From positions 620,001 through 684,000 of the forward strand of contig JBLDXI010000023.1 in NCBI GenBank assembly GCA_047495785.1: a stretch of DNA of 64,000 bases, read 5' to 3'. This document shows, in pieces, positions 61,506-64,000 of the stretch. Position numbers and translations under genes: made by a program. This stretch comes from Lepidodermella squamata. Taxonomy: Eukaryota; Gastrotricha. Below the pieces are notes generated by a model. That model worked only from the letters and a program-made list of their open reading frames with translations, was not told where the DNA came from and did no database searches. Position 1 is the first letter of the stretch. Each line of letters starts with the position of its first letter.

Positions 61506-62883
61506 TTATAACAGCATTTTATTCAAGTAAAACATGAAGCCAATGGATACAATCAGCGCCGAAGTCACGCCCATTGCGATATCGGCTAGTCTAACAAAAC
61601 GGATTTCGACGCATTTCAACTTGATCAGTTTAGCAGCAATTTTAGACGATGCGAATGAGGAGACTATCAAAGAGTAAATTGTGATAATCACGCAAATTAC
61701 GAGTTTGACGACTACAATTTGAACAAGATACACTTCCTCGGACGTTTTCGGAATGTTCGCAAAAACGATGGTTAAAAGCACTGCCAGGGCTAATAGGACT
61801 GTCATGCCGAATGTTGGCCGATCCGGGGCGGTTGGCTCGATGAAAAGGCCAAAAACCTGAAGGATAAACAACGCGATAACCGGCAGGAATATATTTGCCA
61901 CAAAATAGTTGTATTTTCGCTTTAAGTAAAAGTGAAGCTTAACATTGCTCTGGCGAAACCCGCCTGCACGTTGCACTATGGCTAAGGTGTAGATTAGAGG
62001 CGCTGCTATTTCCCAGATGTCAGTATCTCCTAAAAGCTCCGATGTTGGGTCGATTGAAAAGTCGGCATTACCAAAAACCACCACCCCGGCATCAACAGCT
62101 TGCTCGAACTCAGCGTAGCAGTGAAGAGTGTCAATAGAAATCGAGCGAATCGAAAATTGTCGCAGCTCGATGTTAGGGAAGAATAAGTCCAATAGCATGC
62201 AGATTTGGAAAATGGCAGAAAACCTAAACATTCACGATTAATGAATGGTCAATTTGGGTTTAATTCTGCGAAAAGTAATTTTTATGAATACTCTGCGTAT
62301 TTTCACACTTTAGGCTTTTTCGCATTTCGGGGGTGTGTAAGCAATGCTATCTATAGATGAGCCTAACTTACCTAAAAAGTACTTGACTGCACTGTCGAAT
62401 GGAAATGGATCTTTTAGAGCGTTTATGTGAGTTACGGTTGGCCACCAAACAGAGGAGCGATTTTTCAAGAAAAACAGCGCGTATTCAAAGTCGGGCGTGG
62501 ACTTATCAAGGAGATCTGCAGCAGTAAAATCGGAACACGGCAAAGCCCACTGCAACACGGCATCAGTGAAAACCGTCAATCTAAAAGGGAAGAAGTGAAA
62601 AACAAGTCGAGAAAGGTCGGGGAATCAGCTTAAGTTTGCCTCACGTTTGGCCTATGTCGTCAACATCGGAAATTCTGTGTACAGCAACTTGAAGGTCTAT
62701 TACCATGGGTGTGAAATTTGTTTGAAGTGAATGTTCCATTGCCACGTCGGCATCATAAGCCAACGGGCACAACTCGGCGAATTTGTCCTCCAACGCTTTC
62801 CTTTTGCTGACAAAGGGTGACGATACAACGGCTGCCACTGAACCAGTTGCCACGAATGTAATAATTACAATCAAGCCGAGCAT
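61506..62883 (-). CDS. Cys-loop receptor subunit with frameshift in the Cys-loop
   Basis: Exons 62883-62645, 62580-62372 and 62223-61506. ATG at 62883 opens a signal peptide (MLGLIVIITFVATGSVAA). The splice phases (2, then 1) put exon 3 in the frame reading YWTYSSLTSSCDNFRFARF, which matches the intact neighbour (TSSCDDFRFTRFPFDTLHC). Near 62135-62142 one base is missing. The rest (DTLHCYAEFE, GDTDIWEIA, RKYNYFVANIFLPVIALFIL, DRPTFGMTVLLALAVLLTIV, KTSEEVYLVQIVVVKL, up to FYLNKMLL) is open only in the next frame. Exon lengths total 1166 nt, one short of a multiple of three. So it is a young pseudogene or a sequence error; all four membrane segments are otherwise preserved. Confidence 0.8.
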
Positions 62884-63306
62884 TTCCACCTCGATTTTTA
62901 CCCACGATCAGTGCGCATAAGTAAGATTTTTTAAACCGGTCGATAATTGCATTATTTATTAAGTATGCCCCTGCCGCGAGCTCTTTGCAAGAGATTCGTG
63001 GAAAAATCTTAGAATGGATTGCAATGTTTTCTTTCACCATGTTCTCTCCACGATCCTTGCATACAGGCCAACACTGAAGCTCATCCGATTTGCATCTGAT
63101 CCGGGCTAGTAATTAGCAGCATGAATGGAGCTTGTCCTGTTGCTGTTAAAATCAATCTAAGCGGTTGCTCAAGTCCACTCTGTATGTTGCAGCCGGCTTT
63201 ATCTTTACATTTTATGAAAATTAAGTAGATTTTATTTTTGAACTGGGAGTTCAGTAATTTCGAGTACGTCGACACACCCGTGATTTACCGCGCTAAAAAG
63301 GTTAAT
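62884..63306. other. Spacer between tandem receptor genes
   Basis: Separates the stop of the upstream intact receptor from the start of the frameshifted copy. Presumably 3' UTR plus promoter. No repeat or RNA recognised. Confidence 0.35.
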
Positions 63307-64000
63307 TCAAGAAATCATTTTATTCAAGTAAAACGCAAAACAGCAGCAAACGATGAAGGTTGAGGCAACGCCCATTGCAATGTCAGCAATCCGAACGACG
63401 CGAATTTCAACGGATTTGAGTTCGATTATTTTAGCAGCAATCTTGGATGATGCAAACGAAGACACTACCAAAGAGTAGATCGTAATAATGACGCAAACAA
63501 CGAGTTTGACCACCACTATTTGAACAAGATAAACTTCTTCAGATGTTTTAGGGATGGTCGCAAACACTATTGTTAGAAGCACTGCCAGGGATAAAACGAC
63601 CGTCATGCCGAAAGTCGGCCGATCTGGGGCAGTTGGTTCGATGAAAAGGCCGAAAACTTGCAGGATGAACAACGCGATAACTGGTAGGAATATATTCGCA
63701 ACAAAGTAGTTGTATTTTCGTTTCAAGAAGAAATGCAGCTTGACGTTGCTCTGCCGATACCCGCCTGCACGTTGCACTACGGTCACTGTATAATTGAGAG
63801 GCTCTGCCACTTCCCAGATGTCAGTGTCACCAAGAAGTTCGGATGTGGGATCGATTAAAAAAGATATTGAACCAAAAACAATCGTCTCAACGCTTAGAAC
63901 GTTTTCGAATTCAATGTAGCAGTGCAAGGTGTCGAAAGGAAACCGGGTGAATCGAAAATCGTCACAGCTTGAAGTCACGGAAGCGTACGTCCAATAATAG
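63307..64000 (-). CDS. Cys-loop receptor subunit, intact paralogue (5' partial)
   Basis: The exon runs off the window end and is open for 231 codons to the stop at 63307. Visible parts: YYWTYASVTSS, Cys-loop SCDDFRFTRFPFDTLHC (13 residues between cysteines), GDTDIWEVAEPLNY, and TM1 to TM4 (FVANIFLPVIALFILQVFGL; TFGMTVVLSLAVLLTIVFA; VYLVQIVVVKLVVCVIITIY; IAMGVASTFIVCCCFAFYL). The TM1-TM2 link EPTAPDRPTF is shared with the frameshifted copy and resembles EVPDRPAF of the receptor at 4279-5430. The short TM3-TM4 loop (SSKIAAKIIELKSVEIRVVR) is like that of the latter. Tandem duplicate of 61506-62883. Ligand and ion selectivity unknown. Confidence 0.88.
   Translation of the reverse strand, partial: YYWTYASVTSSCDDFRFTRFPFDTLHCYIEFENVLSVETIVFGSISFLIDPTSELLGDTDIWEVAEPLNYTVTVVQRAGGYRQSNVKLHFFLKRKYNYFVANIFLPVIALFILQVFGLFIEPTAPDRPTFGMTVVLSLAVLLTIVFATIPKTSEEVYLVQIVVVKLVVCVIITIYSLVVSSFASSKIAAKIIELKSVEIRVVRIADIAMGVASTFIVCCCFAFYLNKMIS

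Overview
The window looks like nuclear DNA of a small-genome invertebrate, probably a protostome and perhaps a nematode. Genes have GT-AG introns, many only 47-54 nt long with T-rich TTTCAG/TTTTAG acceptors. Coding exons are GC-richer than the AT-rich flanks. Gene content is animal: a retinal-type homeobox gene, a KAT6/MOZ histone acetyltransferase, kidney-type glutaminase, several Cys-loop ligand-gated channels, and small secreted cysteine-rich proteins. The phylum is inference. No rRNA, CRISPR array or bacterial operon was seen.

Layout. 1-20.6 kb: a locus of secreted ankyrin-repeat genes. An intact copy (127-3557, +, 5' end outside the window) and an inverted copy with a frameshift (20638-16202, -) face each other. 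Between them lie decayed ankyrin pieces (5951-6160 and 10690-10975), an intronless Cys-loop receptor (4279-5430), a secreted protein of unknown function (6628-7802), a tRNA cluster (Phe, Pro, Glu, Lys plus decayed copies, 9605-10440) and an eight-exon glutaminase (14435-11788, -).

21-28.6 kb: a repeat-rich stretch with two inverted-repeat elements, then five small secreted or membrane genes. These are two EB-like cysteine-rich proteins, a sushi-like/mucin type-I membrane protein, a galaxin-like di-cysteine protein and an unknown cysteine-rich secreted protein.

28.6-40.7 kb: a 6.5-kb intergenic region leads into the Rx homeobox gene (35109-38269, +). Rx converges with KAT6 (55374-40696, -, nine coding exons, 1558 residues). 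The KAT6 introns hold inverted-repeat elements, a pogo/Tigger-type transposase relic, a RING-finger relic and a small tandemly duplicated locus on the opposite strand.

56.4-64 kb: three Cys-loop receptors on the minus strand: an eight-exon nicotinic-like subunit, a three-exon copy with a one-base frameshift inside its Cys-loop, and an intact close paralogue running off the window end. A tRNA-Ile lies between them.

The exon models of glutaminase, KAT6, Rx, the nicotinic-like receptor, the galaxin-like gene and gene 27578-28597 were checked by adding exon lengths and phases; each sums to a whole number of codons. The two frameshifted genes miss by exactly the indel described. No new enzymatic or defence system is evident. 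The least conventional feature is the expanding and decaying family of signal-peptide-bearing ankyrin-repeat proteins.
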